The notes: generated by a model not told the origin, from the letters alone. A DNA stretch of 64,000 bases from Echinostoma caproni (GCA_900618425.1 UZAN01040981.1:1-64000), one strand, 5' to 3'; positions 38,501-50,909 are shown, numbered from the stretch's first letter. Made by a program: numbers and translations.

Positions 38501-39199
38501 GACCGTATCGGAATTCCAAGCGTTGTAGAAAATACTGCATTCGTTTGATGTCAGATCGATTAGTCACAAAGTTAACACTGTTGAATACCTGAAATTTTAG
38601 ATATCACATAGTAGTCTAAACAACATCCAGCTCGAAAGCTGAAAGTAACAATAATGACATGTAATTGAAGAAACAGAAGTATTAACGATAAAACGCTGGT
38701 GTGTCTATGTATTCATTGCTTTAACCACTCTTGGTAGACGCATTTTCGGCCAAGCTCAAAGTGAACTTTTTAAGGACCCAATCAACAGCTAAGTTTGAAG
38801 TACCAGGATGAAATAATTATTATATTTGATTCTACGAAAGACAGTAGCAAAATCCCTGTAAGCATTCAACACATCTCGTCATGGTATAAGATAGACGCTG
38901 AAAGTTGAAAGAGATTATCTTCTTGTTTTCCTTGATTTATGGATTGGGTGAACAGAGTGAAGAAGATGCAGGTGGCTAGAACAGTGCACACATTACCTTA
39001 TTTTTATCCCATTGGGATACAACGTGTGGGATAGAATGTGATTCGCTACTTGGCCTACATGTAAAACAGAAGGGGTCGTCCGAAGATCTTCCGTGCCTGG
39101 CAAAACCATTAGAGACATTGTACGGAGAAAGAGATACAAAAATTATTCATTCCACAACACCTGAATGGCTAGAAAGAAACTGTTTATGAATAAATTCCG

Positions 39200-41690
39200 G
39201 CTGGAATCACGCACCACTAACAACAGATGATGGCAGTGATGCAGGTTGTGACTTCGGCAAAGCGATCCAGATGAAGGATGCGAAAGAAAACAGTAATCTA
39301 TAAAGCAAGTACTGCATAAAATTGGGCAGTCGTAGTGTGCACAAAACCCTTCCAGTTAGAGACAAAATATAAAAACAATCCCTTCAGTCAAAAAAGTATT
39401 GATCAAGATCCGGCTATGAACATCTTAAAACGATAAAAATATTACCCCGTTGCAACTTACGGGGCTGCTGAGCTAATTGACACTCTGATGGAAGTTTAAC
39501 CACAAGAAGTCTTCCGTATTCTTACGAACAGGGAGACTCTAAGACCTTTGTCATTGTAGGAGTTGTCGTCATTTTTACGTTGGTTGCTAGTACTCCCAGA
39601 AGCATACTTATGCGTTGAACCTATGCGTTAAACATATCCTCTCAGGCCACTGAAACAATCCTGAACAATAAACGTTCGTCTCAGCTGTATCATATTTGCT
39701 GAATATCGGTGGGCTGATCGGTGATCTCCACAGTAAATGGGATTTCACTGTTCCGACGGTTCTTATGTGCGTGCAATAAATATGAACTTTCAAGTTTAAG
39801 TTAACTGGACCCGTTCGATTTATCAACTCATTCACCATGCTGTTTGGGTTATGCTAACAGAGGACATATAAGGTTGATTCCGATACAAAACATACGGATC
39901 GGGTGTTTTGCTTTACAAAAAATTAGAAAGGCGCCACTAACTAGCATTGTCTGTTTCCCAGGTATATTATAGGTCATACAACAAACTCATGTTAATTGAC
40001 CTAAATCCCTCTAATTGATGCTCCTTGGAGCTTCATAAGTAACGAGATGGAGGACAATACCGTAAATACCTTTGGATATAGTCCTCACTCCCAGTCTCTC
40101 TTGTGTGGGGCCAATAAAACGTGGCTACGCCCTCTTACTGCGGGAGGTGGTTTTTCTACCTTATAAATTATTGTTAACCTAATACACTAATGACCCAATA
40201 TTTGATCACCCTGGTAACGACCCAATAATGGGAGATGATTCACCCATTCGGGTAAACCCGAAGTAAAATGAGCTGGGTTATATCGAGGATCGGCATTCCC
40301 GTTGGATAGACCATAGGGCTGGATGAGAAGGAATTGAACTTCCACATCTGTTAAAGAACATAGTAGATTACCGTTACTCGTGATGAAATCATGTAATGTG
40401 TACATGAGAAACCACGTCTAACAGGATTGGTCACGTGTTCCCAAAGTATAAAGTAGACAATAGAGAGGAAAAAGGAGCGAAAGTTTATTCTGAAAGATAG
40501 ACCAATGTAACGGCCCTTAAATACAGTATAAGGGGATTTTTCCAGCATAAGTTTATGTCAAAGAATTTAGTGACAACAGTAGGAGCCTCATTCTATTGCC
40601 GATGAATGAAACAGCGCGTTCCAGACACCCAATAAGAACGTTGACGCACCGGTGTAGATTACCATTAATTCCAGTGTATGAGGTGAGTAACAGTAAATTC
40701 TTAATTGGCTCAGCTGATTTGATTTAAACTTTTAATTTCTTATTGGACGTAGGCAATTATGAATTATCGTAACTGTGCACATTTCTGCGTACAATCACTA
40801 GAGATGAAAAACTGAAAGTTACTTTAGAATCATCGCTTCAAGTGAATAAATGTTTCGGAATACTCCACGACTTAATCGATTAAAAGTGTTTTGAACCGAT
40901 TCTCTGAAATATATCAGAGTTTAAGGTAGGAATGTAATTTGTTCTCTGTGTAATTTCAACAAACCTAGCAGAATTTTGCCATCCAGATGTTATTTATGCG
41001 AGACTAGATCGAGGAGTGCATTGCGTGGGAGAAAAGGGGTAGGGGAGATTAAATGATTTAACAAATTGTTTTAGACTCATTCAGAGGGTTGTGGTCAGGC
41101 TGCATTGTTTCATCGGTTCTGATCGGCCAGCCGAAATGCATTGATCACATTTATACGTGTGTGATTAGACGGGTTTGGTTTCGACCCACTCACCCCAATG
41201 TCAATACCACAAATCAGGCAGATCCTGCTCGCGAAATTCGTTTCAGATGAAGAACAAACTGTTGGTTATGGATGCATAATGGCTTGGATTGATATCTTAT
41301 GTACAAAACAGGTCATCATTTTGAGCAATTCCGAAGAGAATCCCTACAAAAATTTAATGCACTCCGCAACCACTACTTAATTATTTTTTTAAGTTGACGA
41401 TGCTCCTAAAGACTTCTTCTCTTTTCAGAGAAACTTCAAATGAAAAGGAATGACCGGTTCTCACTATACTAGTTACATGAAATAAAGCGCTTACAGAGCT
41501 ACGCAGATAAACGAGGCCAATAATATTATCGAATCGATTCATGGCAAATCAAGCTATAATCTTTGAACAAACGTGCCTTTCACTCACAGTAAATTTTCTG
41601 CTTTCAAAGCTAGAACTAACCCAAATTACATTGTTGATTCTATTGGCTTGGTCACGCCGTTTTGTCGATAAACTTGACTTTCCAGGAAAC
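39200..41690. other. Intergenic stretch, nothing recognised
   Basis: About 2.5 kb without supported genes or repeats. Open frames are short and without motifs. Confidence 0.3.
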
Positions 41691-41693
41691 TTT

Positions 41694-41870
41694 TTAACTA
41701 GCGGCTGTTGCTGAATAAAAGTGCCAAATCCATTCCCGTCTAGCTTTCGCCAAATCCCGCAATCCTGTAGTCTCGTCCCATAGCCTTGACCCCAATCCTT
41801 TAGCCAAAACCCGATATGCTTTGGCCAAAACCTGTAGTTCTTTCGCTTCGATGCACATACTTGAGTCATC
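41694..41870 (-). repeat. Degenerate 21-22 bp quasi-repeats, open on the - strand
   Basis: About five imperfect units related to ctttggccaaaacc(c/t)g(a/t)ta follow each other. On the - strand they translate as heptad-like units (VLAKAYR, VLAKGLG, DLAKARR) in an open frame of about 60 codons after a possible CAG acceptor near 41880. It may be a small coiled-coil exon or a chance-open tandem repeat. No family is recognised. Confidence 0.35.
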
Positions 41871-43837
41871 CAACTGTAGACAAGCTCGATAAAAAGGTAT
41901 CAGCATATTTTGAGGTCAACGAATGGCGAAACGTTTTATTTTCGATAAATGTTGACGTTGCAACGCTTGGTTAAGAAATCAGATGCATTTAGAATGAAAC
42001 TCAACCGGAACACAGTCGAAGTCGAGTTATTCTACCCATTTTTCTACTTCGATGATCATATTTAATTTTTTTCCACGTTCGTTAGTGATTCACATCTGTT
42101 CGCAGCTTGACGATACACTTTCCCTGTGAGACAGTTCATTGACATCCTAGATAAATCAATAACTGTTCACTATGAACTTTACACGCAGAACAAAACCTAA
42201 CCAGGATAATGTACGCTATTTATCAGTGTTGAATCTTTTGAGTATTGTATTTCAATAATTACAAATTTAACCTATGAGAAACAGAGTTGCTTGATACATT
42301 CAAGTGTTTTGAAAATAAAACTGTAAACACACTTCGTTCATATTTAATTTCAGTTCAGGATTTGAATGAATAAATGAGATTTACGCAAAGTGAAAAGGTA
42401 AAAAGAACAATGAGGCGAGGGGAGACCACGCGGATCGGGTTAATTGCACGATCACACCTAGACACAGAATACTTAGTGGCATTAAAATGGCGGTGAATTA
42501 GAGGATACATTTGAATCGTTGTCATGATGATGGAGCGTTTGATGAATTACGGTGATAAAAAAATTAAAGTAAATCAAATTCGTTCACCTGTAGGACACTG
42601 ACCCCTACTCTCCGTCGGGCATATTTTGTAGGAGTAATTCATTATACACAAAAACGAATTGAAACAAATCAATTTCTTCAGTGCCATAAACGGCCCGTGA
42701 ATGACTTTCAACGCTCTCAAAACATGCGTTCAAAGTTTACTGTGAGATGTGTCAACACCTTCAGCGATTCTCATTTTTAATTTCAAGTTTGTTAATCACA
42801 CATTTGAATTTAAAAGATGAATATAATGGAGAGCATGTAGTTTCCCAAGCACCCGAAATCTGTTGACCGAGCACCTAATGACTCACCGGCAGAACCAGAA
42901 TCTCAACGAACACATTCACTTTATTTGAAAAAAATAAGTGATGCCGGCAATTTTAACAGATATTTGAGATACCATAAGAAATACTGTTCAATCCACTGCA
43001 CGCCACCATGAAGTTTGCATGCACTTAGATGTACCTTTGTTCCGAGTTGTGTTCCTGTTAAGTTGTTTTGGCGCCTATGTGGCTGAAACGGTGCCATGAT
43101 TTTTCTGCTTCTCAATGCACCAGACAAGCAGTTTTGTGTTTCTTGTAATACCTTTGTTTTAAAGTGGTTCTTGCAAGGAAAATGTGCGACCAGGTAAGGT
43201 GTTTTAGAAAATGCCTACTGGGAATACTGATTCAAGGGTGGCAATGGCACCAGTGGTATATTTCCCATCGGTTATGCTCGAGTACATCGTAGGCAGACGT
43301 ATCAACAATATCCCTTTCCAATGCGGAGGGGAGTGATTAAGAGAAACGGTGGGCGGTAAATAAACTGGAAACACACGTGTGCAAAAATGAGTGATTCATC
43401 ACAACCGAGCCATGTTCGATTGACAATATCTTGTTTATTTAATCATCATTGGATCTTAAACACTTCAGAGCCAAATGTGAACAAAAGCGACTGACGAGGC
43501 TGGGCTCACAACATCTTATGTGTTTTCAGACACACAGTTGATGGTAAATCTAATCAAATAAAAAAAACCAAATAACAATCTAGAATGGAGTAAATGAAAC
43601 ATGCAGTTTACTTCATCATCTGTCAGAATTGTGGGGCTCATGATTAAAGCGATGCCGAATCCGATCACAAGAACTGCCGAATGAAATCCAGCAAATTTAA
43701 GTGATCGAAAAAAGGTACATGGGGCCTCAATAAGACGGTCGTGATAATATGTAAGACCATAACCAAATAATGTGAAATGATTACATTTCGGGATGTGGAT
43801 GTTGGTTTTGGGGAGTTCTACGAGCTACACGGAAGTT
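41871..43837. other. Intergenic stretch, nothing recognised
   Basis: About 2 kb without supported features. Confidence 0.3.
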
Positions 43838-43925
43838 GCCCTGATGATATTGCCTAGCCTGACTACGAAACGTCTGCGAACAACACTTCCAGCTCGGAGA
43901 ACACCCCAATACCTACATATAATAA
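43838..43925 (+). ncRNA. Hammerhead-like repeat copy with intact core bases
   Basis: CTGATGA (43841-43847), GAAA (43867-43870) and GTC (43872-43874) are all intact. Helix I is only gc/gc with one mismatch next to the core. Helix II (attgcc with gactac around tagcct) has lost three pairs compared with the consensus inferred from the 61105 copy. There is one extra base between A9 and helix II. The unit continues with gaacaacacttccagctcgg and agaacacc, shared with the copies at 16440, 61145 and, weakly, 51418 and 24905. The family is a dispersed repeat. Ribozyme activity of this copy is doubtful. Confidence 0.5.
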
Positions 43926-45426
43926 AGTAACAGCTGTTTGCATCTGGATGAGTGATAGAAACCATCAAAAACTAAAATTGGTAACTACTATCGTAGTATC
44001 TTCCATTTTTCGTGGAAAGACCGTACACGTTTACTGTATCGTTTCAATCATTTTGCTGTCTGCAACTTTGGTGAGCCAACTCGGGCTAAGCCTTGTCCGT
44101 TGCACGACTTTCTATCTCAGCATGGATACACGTTCAACCTGAGTCTAAAACCCAATGCCCATTTTTTCTGGCCTCAACTAATATTGATTTACATGATGAT
44201 TAATTTCCCTTTCCGTTTTTTCTGCACCATTCAGTAACGTGGCTGATAGTCTTCTATTGGCAGCATTTATTAAACTTACAAAAAATGTGACCAGAAAAAA
44301 TAAGCTTGTTTATGCAAAACTTTGGATTCGTTTAGTTGTAGTCCCGCATTGTGGACACCAAAACATCTCATCTGTCGAATCTCACCCATGGACACGCCCA
44401 AATTGACAAAACCGGGTTCCATATACCTGATGCACTTTTTCTTATTGTCACCTTACACTAATCCAATTCATAGTGTACCATCAATCATTGAGATGTCGGA
44501 CACTTCAGATTTTCAATCTCCAGGGGCTTGAAATTTAGTGACACTGTCTTCCGTTTCATCGCACTATCTTGTTTCTCGACAAGAATCGCATGATCTTGAA
44601 GACAAGCATTGTATAACACGATTTCTATCCAACATGACTTATTCAACGGAAGCCTTGTAACACAGTGCTGAAACGCAGAATGAGCGACAAGTAGGACATT
44701 TTCGCAGATTGTTGCTCACACTGGGCCATTGGGTTTCATGGGGTGTAACATTCTACAGATGAAATCACAGTACATCACGTGATCATAATCATCATTCCCA
44801 TGATTATCTAGCGATATGAAAGCGTAAAGAATCACGTTGTTGTATGTATTGAAAAATTCATAATGGTTTGGATAAACCGTGTCAAAACTTCCTGGTGTAA
44901 TTCCCGCAGTTATCTTTCATCGATATTTCATAATGTTGACTTATACATCAGTTTTCAATTATATTCTACTCGAACTCCTGAAAGTGAATTATTGCTAACG
45001 TGTATTTCAAATAGCGGCACTTTTATTCGTTAAATCTTGTATAATTTTGAAACTGTACCTTTTTCAAGAGACATGCGGTCTCCAGGTGTACCTGATCCGC
45101 AAAACCGGTTGTTTCCAATGTGAAAATAATTTTCTATTATTCGTGTTAAATTGATACATACCAGGATTGATTATTATTTAGCAACATAGCTTGGACTTTA
45201 AATAAATAGACCTGGTCGACATGCGATCAATCAAATAGCTATGTTTCAAATTCACCCCGAGTAGAGTGTAGAATGTGAACATGTTTTAATNGAAATTCGG
45301 GTATATTTTTACTGGAAGTCCAGTTTATAGTATGCTAACAGAAAATGTATGACTAGTGGAGAGTTAAAACAAGAAGCAAATTTAAGCAGTATGTTGAAAG
45401 AACAAAATGCACGGTTGATAGCGTTT
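43926..45426. other. Intergenic stretch, nothing recognised
   Basis: About 1.5 kb of AT-rich DNA. One ambiguous base lies at 45291. Confidence 0.3.
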
Positions 45427-45594
45427 GGGCGGTGGCCCGGTGGTAACTTCACCAAATTATCACCCCGGAGGACGAGTGTTCGAATCGCAACACCACCACC
45501 TAACCTTCCGCAATGTGCGTTATGTGACAACCCTTTGATTGGCCGCTTCCCCCTTCCTGAAAATTGCATGACTGTGTATTCAATAAAAGGAAGT
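45427..45594 (+). repeat. SINE copy, best-preserved member of the tailed family
   Basis: The head contains box A TGGCCCGGTGGT (45433-45444) and box B GTGTTCGAATCGC (45477-45489) at tRNA spacing. Next come a CCACCACC motif and a body block ccctttgattggccgcttcc. The end is tgtgtattcaataaaaggaagt. The tail, not poly(A), is shared by copies at 10386, 13489 and 33584, which suggests a common LINE partner that recognises this 3' end. Such a partner is not identified in the window. Confidence 0.75.
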
Positions 45595-46869
45595 AAAAAT
45601 GACAAAATGACAAAACGAAAAAAATGTCAGATAGCCATAGATACAAGCATTTCACAAATAGTCAGAAAACACATCCGGGTCGTAAAATAGGTAAAACAAT
45701 GTAAAGCAACAATCGCGAGGAATTGTTCGATTTGAAACTAAACCCAGCCGGTTATGCTGAGTGAGCTACCGCCATGATGAAGCGACGTCCCATCACATGA
45801 AGAAATTTACCCATCTACTTTCATTGGGAAACTACATTTGATCGAGAACAAGCATAATCACACGACTGGTTGAATTCTTAAGCGAACTGGATTTGGGCAA
45901 GTTTAAAGCAGCGTGACCCACCAGAGAAACTACCTACTTGGAACAAGCTTGCAGATTCAGTCACTCCGTTTCATGTGAAACAGCTCGTGTGTGTGCTTTT
46001 ATGCGAATTACCTACAGACTCATAAATATTTTCATCTTGTTTCAAAATCTTTAACGAATACAAATTCGTAGTTACTGCCCGCAAAACAACAAAATCTCTG
46101 CATGATTCGCCAGATCACAACCGAGAAGCAGTTCAAATTTAAACCGGATAAACGAAACCCCTGTGTTTTAATAGTAAGGTTACTTAACGTCACACAAACG
46201 AAGTCTGTACCACCGACGAACCGGAAAATCTCCTGATACATTCCTACAGGAATGAAAGTTGGTTACAAAATCCAGAGAGAGAGAGGCAGAGATTTATTAT
46301 GTCTCATTTTGTAGCTGAACAACTGTTGTTCAAGGTCCTTTTCCTTGATGCTATCGCTATTGCTTTCGGTGTGATAAAGATTATGGCATGAACATTGAGA
46401 CACCCTTCGAATATTAACTTGAGTAACCGTCTGGTTTATATCCCAAATCAACCGCTTTGGTTGTTGGTGTCAGAACTACAATGGTGGATCTAGTGAACAA
46501 GTTGTGACAAATTCAGAGATACTGACGCTTATATATCCGAAAACTATCGCAAACAATAGTGGTCTATGTGGAAGTGAGGAAATCATAACGTAACGACCTT
46601 AAATAGGTTCCAGTATCGTAGTACTGAACATAAACTATTGTGATTACAAATTATGATTTTGTGGATATCAAACTGTTGATACTTGGAAGTTTTCAAACAA
46701 GATCGGAGGGCAAATTTCGAACAGTCAGCTACTTGTGAACAACACCACTTGCACAAAAATAGCTTTATAGATTTGTCCACTGTCCTTTATTCCTATCCCG
46801 GGATTTCGCGACTATGTTGGATGTATGGTTTACAAAAGGTTACAGAGTAAGTATGCTCTCTGACAGGGC

Positions 46870-47220
46870 ATCGCAAAGAAAATTAGCCCTTTGGTTAAAC
46901 AAATCCATAAATTCCTTGGACGCAAGGTTGTGGTACATGGAAGGACTCGATTGAATTTACGGGAAAACTTTAACAATGAATGTGTCCAATAATTTGTCTT
47001 CGCACGACGTCTGTTCTTTATTGATCAGTGTTTCGCGTCGGAAAATCATCGATATTGTGAGTTCACATCCTGAGTTTCTCATGATGCCACGCCATCACTT
47101 CAATAATTTTCTACTGTTCTGCTGTCAGAAGATGTACATTTCAGTTTCAATGTAACCTTATATTGACAGGTTGAAAGTGTGGCTATGAGGAGCCCACTAG
47201 AGACAATGTTAGAAATAGTT
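46870..47220 (+). pseudogene. Penelope-like RT relic, left half (interrupted by CR1-like insertion)
   Basis: AKKISPLVKQIHKFLG (about 46868-46920) matches the block before palm motif A. SHDVCSLLISVSRRKIIDIV followed by SSHPEFL (about 47000-47080) matches S(F/Y)DVxSLFTNVPxxxTIxIV, palm motif A. TFQFQCNLIL (about 47138-47168) matches the FxFxGxxYxQ block, and QVESVAMRSPLETML (about 47167-47212) matches motif B QxDGVAMGSPLGP. Frameshifts and a stop are present, and the motif B glycines are partly lost. The protein does not continue to motif C, because another retroelement begins within about 50 bases. The next block is found at 50910. Confidence 0.7.
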
Positions 47221-47264
47221 CCTGCTCAATAAGAATCTTCCCTGATAGGCCATGAACGGAACGA

Positions 47265-47726
47265 ATGCAACAACAGTCCGATCCAATGAGAGCACGAGTG
47301 GAGGAAAATAAGAGGGTCGTACTTCTCTATGGTGTCCCGCAGTTGAACGATCCGGATGAACCAAAAGGTCATCAGAACGACCGAAAGGAATGGCGATTCA
47401 TTCAAAATCTACTTGAGTGTAGCGACGTTATGACAGCTTCAATCAGTCATCTTCCCTGTTCACCACATTACCGTGGTAACGCTCCGAGGATAATAAAAGT
47501 CACCCTTGGAACTCCAGAAATGGCGAACACAGTCTTACAGTTATGGCGGGAAAGAAAGAACAGAGGGCCTCCAGAACTACGTGTGAGACCCCTACTCAAT
47601 CCCGGACTCAAAACACACTCAAATCTGGAGAACCCTTCTGATGCAGCAGATCACACCATGCATGTACCGAACTCCGCCGCGCAACCCGTGATCCAAAGCA
47701 CCAGAGCTCCTCTGCTAAAAAACTAA
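47265..47726 (+). CDS. CR1-like ORF1 protein (153 aa)
   Basis: The frame opens at an ATG and has 153 codons. It has an RRM-like pattern typical of LINE ORF1 proteins: VVLLYGVPQLND (about residues 18-29), DRKEW, HYRGNAPRIIKVTL (about 67-82), and an effector half rich in R/K. LINE ORF1 proteins bind RNA and package the element's transcript. The C-terminal third is low-complexity and the frame ends without overlap to the next domain. ORF1 of this clade is normally longer, so an upstream part may be missing. Confidence 0.5.
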   Translation: MQQQSDPMRARVEENKRVVLLYGVPQLNDPDEPKGHQNDRKEWRFIQNLLECSDVMTASISHLPCSPHYRGNAPRIIKVTLGTPEMANTVLQLWRERKNRGPPELRVRPLLNPGLKTHSNLENPSDAADHTMHVPNSAAQPVIQSTRAPLLKN

Positions 47727-47794
47727 AGGTAGCCGACCGAGAAGAGGTCAGCCGAGATACCACTTCCTATCCAAGCGGATTTCTACACCGACAG

Positions 47795-48440
47795 TATCTA
47801 AACTGTTTCTGCTCTAATGCTCAAGGACTCCTCGGCAAATTTCCAGAGTTGAAGTTTCGTTTCATATATCTAGTCAATGGGATATTATTGCTGTTACAGA
47901 GACTTGGCTCACAGCTGATATTTCGGACTCCGAATTGTCTTTATCAGAGATGTCTTTACTCAGAAGCGATCGACCTACCCATGGTGGTGGTGTTTTACTG
48001 TACTTCCGAAACAGTCTTGATTGCGAGCAAATCTACCCTCCCGTTTCGACACCGGTCACTCTGTGGTGCAGGTTGAAGTTGTCCAAACATGATGATTGTT
48101 TGATTGGTGTAGTCTATCGTCCCCCATCATCCCTGGAGACAGCCAATGATACGCTTTTACTATGTCACACATTCTTGCACAAAAATTCACCCATGTTCTC
48201 CTTATGGGTGATTTCAACTGCTTCAATCTCAATAAATCAGCGACCGTCCGCCCATTTTTCGATCATCATTTCAAACGGCTGGTTGACTGGCATCCACTAT
48301 ACAACAATGTGAAGGTGGCCACTGGGTTTGGCAACCTTCAGTCACCGTCCATACTGGATTTAGTGTTGACCAATGAGAAGCTGATGGTAGAGTCTGTCAA
48401 TGTGACTTCTCCCTTAGAACGTAGGGAGCATGCAGTACTT
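47795..48440 (+). pseudogene. CR1-like APE endonuclease domain, frameshifted
   Basis: APE-type motifs in order: NAQGL, ITETWL-like AVTETWLTADI (about 47880), GGGVLLYFRN, GVVYRPPSS, LLMGDFNC (about 48195), LDLVLTN (about 48356-48376) and the final block PLERREHAVLTF, where SDHxxL is usual. The first part (about 47795-47870), the middle (about 47870-48150) and the last part (from 48162) lie in three frames. The metal-binding Glu of ETW and the GDFN Asp are present, while the Asp of the last SDH motif has become Glu. In an active element this domain nicks the target DNA. Confidence 0.75.
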
Positions 48441-50743
48441 ACATTCAGATACGTCTGTTACCCATCGATTCAGGGAAGTTCCTCTGGTAACGCGCAGATT
48501 CATAGACTACACACTGTTGAATAACTTGGCGCTCTCTGCTCAGTGGGTTTCTTATGACGAAGAAGCTAATCCGTTGGTCGCATGGAAGAAATTTACTGAC
48601 AATCTCACAAATATAATAACATCCGTGACTAAAACTAGAGTAATCACCAAATCCGGCATCCGAAATTCACCTTTTCGAAGCCGAACAAGGAAATGGCTAT
48701 CGGCGAGGGATTCAGCCTGGCGAGATTATAATCATCTTCCGAATGCTGTCACATAGAATAATTACCGTATGCTGAGGAACCACTGCACCAAGCTGATTCG
48801 TGAGGATAAAGTGAAATACCAAGAGGTGCTAGCACAAAAATTCATTTCTAACCCTAAGCTGTTGTACCAACACGTCAACTCCATTCGAAAAGTAAAGTTT
48901 GGTATACCGGTACTAAGTAGCGCTGGAAGAGTTGCAGCCACTCCAATGGAAGCAGCGGAAATGCTGAAAATTCATTATTCCAACGTATTCGCAGCACCGC
49001 AGGTTGAAGGTTTACAACTACCCCAACGGTTGCATCATCTTCCACATCCTTCACTCACCTACGTATCATTTACTGCTGAAAACGTCAAAGCAAAACTAAT
49101 GGCTTTGCGAAAAAACGCAACTCCAGGTGCGGACAACATACACCCGAAATCTCTGATCTTTTTGGCAAATCACATATCCGAACCGCTAGCTATTCTGTTT
49201 CAACGAATGTTCGACCAAGCAACACTCCCCGAATCATGGAAACAAGGAGTCATTTCTCCCATATACAAAGGTGGTTGTCGTAGTGACCCCGCTAACTATA
49301 GACCTGTGACCCTGCTTCCAGTGTTATCGAAGGTCATGGAGTCAATTGTGGCCGATTCTCTGATGGAACATCTCGAAAGATACAGCATTCTCTCGACAGC
49401 TCAACACGGGTTTAGGCAAAAGCGATCCTGCACCACGAACTTGCTTCTCGTTCGAGATGAATGGACCAGTACAGTTGACGAAGGGGATGCGGTGGATGTG
49501 ATTTATCTCGACTTCGCGAAAGCATTTGATCGAGTGAATCACAAAATTTTACTGCAGAAGCTCTATAATTACGGCGTTCGAGATTTCGCATTTGAGTGGA
49601 TCAAAGCATTCCTCGATCAACGAACCATATCAGTTCGTGTTTCTGATTCTGTATCCGGACCCATCAAAGCCACCCGCGGTGTTCCACAAGGGTCCGTACT
49701 CGGTCCCCGTCTGTTCCTCGCCTTCGTAAATGATCTACCGAAAGTGTTGGGCTCAAAGACATTACTGTTTGCAGATGACGCCAAAATCTGGAACACGGTA
49801 ACAGAACCAGAGGGCTCTCAAACACTTCAGGAGTCACTCAACGCAGCTTATCAATGGTCTAAGGAGAACGACATTGAATTTAATGTTCCTAAATGCAAAG
49901 TCCTANNNNNNNNNNNNNNNNNNNNNNNNNNNNNNNNNNNNNNNNNNNNNNNNNNNNNNNNNNNNNNNNNNNNNNNNNNNNNNNNNNNNNNNNNNNNNNN
50001 NNNNNNNNNNNNNNNNNNNNNNNNNNNNNNNAGGAGAACGACATTGAATTTAATGTTTCTAAATGCAAAGTCCTATCCCTACGCCACAAGCGGAAATTCT
50101 CGTATTTCCTCGGGGACCAGCAGCTACCACATACTTCTAGCGAAAAGGACTTAGGTATTGTTGTTCAGGAGGATTTAAGCTGCTCCAACAACTGTGCTAA
50201 GGCTTCGTCTGCTGCTATGAAGAATGTCGGCTTACTTCGGCGAGTCTTTGGCCGGTTTGAATCATCACTATTCCCACGTTTGCTATCAGCGTACATTCGA
50301 CCGTATACAGAGTACGCCATCCAAGCTTGGAGTCCATGGCTTCAATGTAATCGCAAGATGCTTGAGCGTCCACAAAGGATGGCCACCAAGATGGTCAAGA
50401 TGGTCATTACCTGACATACGAGGACAGATTGCGATTATTCGGAATATATTCTGCTCAGTACCGCCGAACTCGAGGAGACTTGATTTTGACGTATCAAATA
50501 CTGCAGAAGCCAAACCATCCGTGTCGATTGCTTCTCTCGTTATCGAACAATGTACACCTAAGGGGACACTGTTTCAAACTACTGATTCCAAAGTCTCGAC
50601 TGGATTGCCGACGCCAGTCTTTTGCAGTCAGAGTATGCAGTTCTTGGAACGCCCTTCCATCTCATGTCGTTTGTGCACCCACTATTGAATCTTTCAAGCA
50701 GAGACTCGATGAAACCTTGGCACACCTCACATTCGTACACTAA
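48430..50743 (+). pseudogene. CR1-like reverse transcriptase domain
   Basis: RT of the LINE type. Landmarks: the linker KWLSARDSAWRDY, a TAG at 48754-48756 with the same frame resuming at once, GADNIHPKSL, WKQGVISPIYKGG, NYRPVTLLPVLSKVME, AQHGFRQKRSC, motif A VIYLDFAKAFDRVNH, motif B GVPQGSVLGPRLFLAFVND and motif C LFADDAKIW with both catalytic Asp. After a 126-N gap (49906-50031) that probably is false, the thumb region runs on (KCKVLSLRHKRKF, IRPYTEYAIQAWSPW). A frameshift at about 50400 leads to YLTYEDRLRLFGIYSAQYRR and a stop at 50741-50743. Catalytic residues are intact, but the frame is broken. Confidence 0.85.
49862..50075. other. 126-base N gap flanked by a 44-base duplication inside the RT
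   Basis: 49862-49905 and 50032-50075 are the same 44 bases with one difference (C/T). Removing the Ns plus one copy lets the RT frame run on without interruption, so the gap is very probably an assembly error. The single difference may reflect allelic or copy variation. Confidence 0.85.
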
Positions 50744-50909
50744 AGGCCAAAGGAAATTCACCGTTGCCTACATTCTCTGTCTCCTACCCGGATCTCAATG
50801 CGATTCCTTTTTCAATGTGTAACGATTCATCTGTGTAAATATCCTATGGGACAAGAGAAGTACGAGCTTGTAACCTATTCCCATAATAAAACTTTGACTT
50901 TGACTTTGA

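Larger units (their letters stand above)
47230..50909 (+). mobile_element. CR1-like non-LTR retrotransposon, nearly full length
   Basis: Order: ORF1-like protein (47265-47726), APE-type endonuclease (about 47795-48440), RT (48430-50743), then a short 3' UTR and a 3' end of three CTTTGA units (50892-50909) just after AATAAA (50885-50890). No poly(A) tail or LTR is seen, so it ends like CR1/L2-type elements with a short tandem repeat. The 5' limit lies between about 47215 and 47265. It stands inside a Penelope-like RT relic. The coding part has at least three frameshifts in the endonuclease, a TAG at 48754-48756 and a frameshift near 50400, so it is inactive, but the RT core is well kept, pointing to a fairly recent insertion relative to the other relics. 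Confidence 0.8.
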
